Assembly: GCA_963702535.1 (NCBI GenBank)
Contig: CAVPDG010000010.1
Span: 62,001-126,000, forward strand
Length of the DNA stretch: 64,000 nucleotides
Direction of reading: 5' to 3'
From: CAVPDG01 sp963702535
GTDB lineage: Bacteria; Chloroflexota; Anaerolineae; Anaerolineales; UBA4823
Translations under genes and position numbers: made by a program
Shown here: piece by piece, positions 62,144-64,000 of the stretch
How the letters are laid out: each line of letters starts with the position of its first letter
Position numbering within the stretch: the first letter of the stretch is position 1
Notes under the pieces: generated by a model
Database searches by the model: none
Told to the model about the DNA's origin: nothing
The model's input: the letters and a program-made list of their open reading frames with translations, nothing else

Positions 62144-64000
62144 ATGACCCTCGTCAACCCACGCCCCAATCCATACGTTGGTCCGCGCGCTTTCGAAACC
62201 GGCGAGACCATCTACGGTCGCGATCACGAGCTGCGTGATCTGCTCGACCTGCTCATCGCCGAGCGCATCGTTCTGCTCTACTCCCCTTCCGGCGCAGGTA
62301 AATCCTCCCTCATCCATGCCGGGCTCGTCCCGCGCCTGCGCGAAGTCGGCTTCCAGGTGCTGCCGGTTATTCGGGTCAGCCAGGAGCCGCCGCAAGGCTC
62401 GCTGCCCAACCGCTACCTTTTCAGCACGCTGCTCTCCCTCGAGGAGGGACAGCCTCCCGAGCTCCGTACGGACGCCAGCCGCCTCCCCTCCCTGGGCTTG
62501 CTCGATTACCTCGACCAGCGTCCGCTCTCCCAACAGCCCGGCCAGGGCTCCAGTGAGCCAGCTTCCCAGGTGCTCATCTTCGACCAGTTCGAGGAAATCC
62601 TCACCCTGGATCCTACCGACCAGGCGGGTAAGGCAGCCTTCTTCACGCAGCTCGGCGCTGCCCTGCGCGACCGCAACCGCTGGGCGCTCATCGCCCTGCG
62701 CGAAGATTACGTCGCCGCACTGGATCCTTACCTGCGCCACATCCCCACCCGCCTCAGCAACCGTTTCCGCCTCGATTTACTCGGCGTCAGCTCTGCCCGC
62801 CAGGCAATCCAGCAGCCAGTCAAGCACAGCGGCGTCGATTTTTCCCAGCCCGCCGTGGACAAGCTGATCAACGATTTGCGCCAGATCCAGGTGCAATTGC
62901 CGGACGGCAGCATGGAGACCCGCCTGGGTCCCCATGTCGAGCCCGTCCAGCTCCAGGTGGTATGCTTTCACCTCTGGCAACAGCTTTCCCCTGATAAGAT
63001 GCAAATCACAGAAGACGAACTTTCTTCCATTGGCAGCGTCGACCAATCCCTGGCCACCTATTACGCTACCCAAGTGGCTTCCATAGCCGCCAGAGCCAAC
63101 GTCAAAGAACGCTTCATCCGCAACTGGTTCGAGCACGAGCTGATCACAGAGAGCGGCATCCGCGGCCAGGTGCTTATGGAAACCGAGGCGAGCAAAGGTC
63201 TAGCGAATGCCGCCATCCGCATGCTGGTGGATGCGCACCTCGTCCGCGCCGAGAAACGCCTGGGCGCCACCTGGTTTGAGCTGGCGCATGACCGCCTCAT
63301 ACAGCCCGCTCGCTCCAACAACGCCGTCTGGTTCCAGCAGAACTTGAGCCTGCTCCAGCGCCAGGCAAGCCTCTGGGCGCAGCAAAATCGCTCCGAAACC
63401 CTGTACCTGCGCGATGAGCCATTAGCCGAAGCCGAAAAATGGGCTTCCGCGCATCCGGACGAGATCAGCCAGGTCGACCGCGAGTTCCTGGACGCATCCC
63501 TGGAGCTGCGGGCGCGGGAAGAAGCCGCTCGAGCCGCCGTCGAGCGCGAGCGCCAGCTCAAGCTGGAAGCGGCTCAACAAGCTGGCTGAAGCCGAAAGGC
63601 TGCGCGCCGAAGAACAAGCCCAGGCAGCCTCTCGCCTGCGCCGCCGCGCCTTCATCCTGGCTGGCGTCCTCATCATTGCCGTCCTCATGGCATTCCTGGC
63701 GGTCATCAACCAGCAGGCTGCCCGCAGCAATGCCCGCCGCGCCGATGAGCAACGCAGCACAGCGCAAGCAGCCGGCAATCTGGCGATAGCCAACGCTGCT
63801 ACGGCGCAGGCTGCCAGCACGCTGGCTTATGACAACGCCCAACAAGCCGAAGCAAACGCCGCAGCCGCCCGGGCTGCCAGTACCGCCGCGGTTGCCCAAC
63901 AGATCACCGCCGAGTACAATGCCCAGGTCGCTAAAGCCCAGGAGCAGATCGCCCGCCAGCAGGCAAACCTCGCCCGCTCGCGTGAATTGGCTTCTGTCGC
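62144..64000 (+). CDS. nSTAND NTPase with membrane helix, copy B (partial, one frameshift)
   Basis: Paralogue of the protein at 55926, cut by the window end after about 618 residues. NPRPNPYVGPRAFETGETIY, P-loop SPSGAGKSSLIHAGLVPRL (Lys53), Walker B VLIFDQFEEILTLD (Asp147), WALIALREDYVAALDPYLRH and TWFELAHDRLIQPARSNN are all kept. A frameshift near 63575-63590 is followed by KLAEAERLRAEEQAQAASRL, a membrane helix (AFILAGVLIIAVLMAFLAVI) and a long Ala-rich coiled coil (ANAATAQAASTLAYDNAQQA, EANAAAARAASTAAVAQQIT) that is longer than in copy A. WD40 repeats probably follow outside the window. Confidence 0.85.

Noticed and set aside
60086..62740. Two long minus-strand open frames (about 420 and 444 codons)
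   Set aside because: They mirror the CHAT-SIR2 and nSTAND copy B genes, whose plus-strand products carry all family motifs.
53840..64000. CRISPR-linked Craspase-type CHAT system
   Set aside because: No TPR domain, Cas gene or CRISPR array is nearby. The partner is an nSTAND NTPase, so it is a different arrangement.

Overview
The window looks like a chromosomal piece of an uncultured Chloroflexota bacterium, probably class Anaerolineae. The support is indirect. GC is high. There are many secreted proteins with Ser/Thr/Pro-rich linkers, right-handed beta-helix proteins and a VYLPLIKR tail, a DUF92 protein, a DUF711 protein, nSTAND-WD40 proteins, and extended -10 promoters. No rRNA, tRNA, CRISPR array, transposase or phage gene was seen. 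The sequence carries dozens of single-base frameshifts inside otherwise conserved genes, worst between 14.5 and 26.5 kb. I read these as assembly or sequencing errors and give repaired gene spans.

Layout. 0-5.3 kb: a glycosyltransferase cut by the window start, a thioesterase, a metallo-beta-lactamase-fold hydrolase, a TldD/TldE-like protease pair and a small membrane protein. 5.3-8.8 kb: RNase Z and the FtsK DNA translocase. 8.9-23.4 kb: two tandem C39-like peptidase/TPR proteins lead into sbcD. Its expected partner sbcC lies about 8 kb further on, behind a block of secreted proteins: a c-di-GMP-riboswitch-led surface protein, a subtilase with two DUF4397 domains inserted, a repeat protein and an NHL protein. 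23.4-31.5 kb: NifU-like and Crp-like genes, clpC, SIMPL, PH-like and DUF92 membrane proteins, a HAD phosphatase and moaA. 31.7-36.3 kb: a beta-helix surface protein, a YbaK-like deacylase, corA, an uncharacterised gene and a 90-bp MITE-like element with 10-bp target duplications. 36.4-41.3 kb: an aminotransferase, nagA and a SIS-domain protein (amino-sugar metabolism), a HAD phosphatase and a membrane protein. 41.4-48.2 kb: macro-domain protein, SpoU methyltransferase, DUF711, a GIDE-like membrane protein and uvrA. 48.3-50.5 kb: a second beta-helix protein and a small Cys-rich protein. 50.6-53.5 kb: a three-gene operon of a UbiD-family decarboxylase plus the aconitase-X large and small subunits. 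This is the signature of the archaeal-type anhydromevalonate route to isoprenoids.

53.8-64 kb holds the most unusual system: two tandem copies of a two-gene cassette. The first gene of each encodes a CHAT caspase-like protease fused to a SIR2-like domain. The second encodes an nSTAND NTPase with one membrane helix, followed in copy A by 16 WD40 repeats; copy B runs off the window. The architecture (signal-sensing NTPase next to a protease/NADase effector) fits a conflict, defence or programmed-death system. That role is inferred, not shown.
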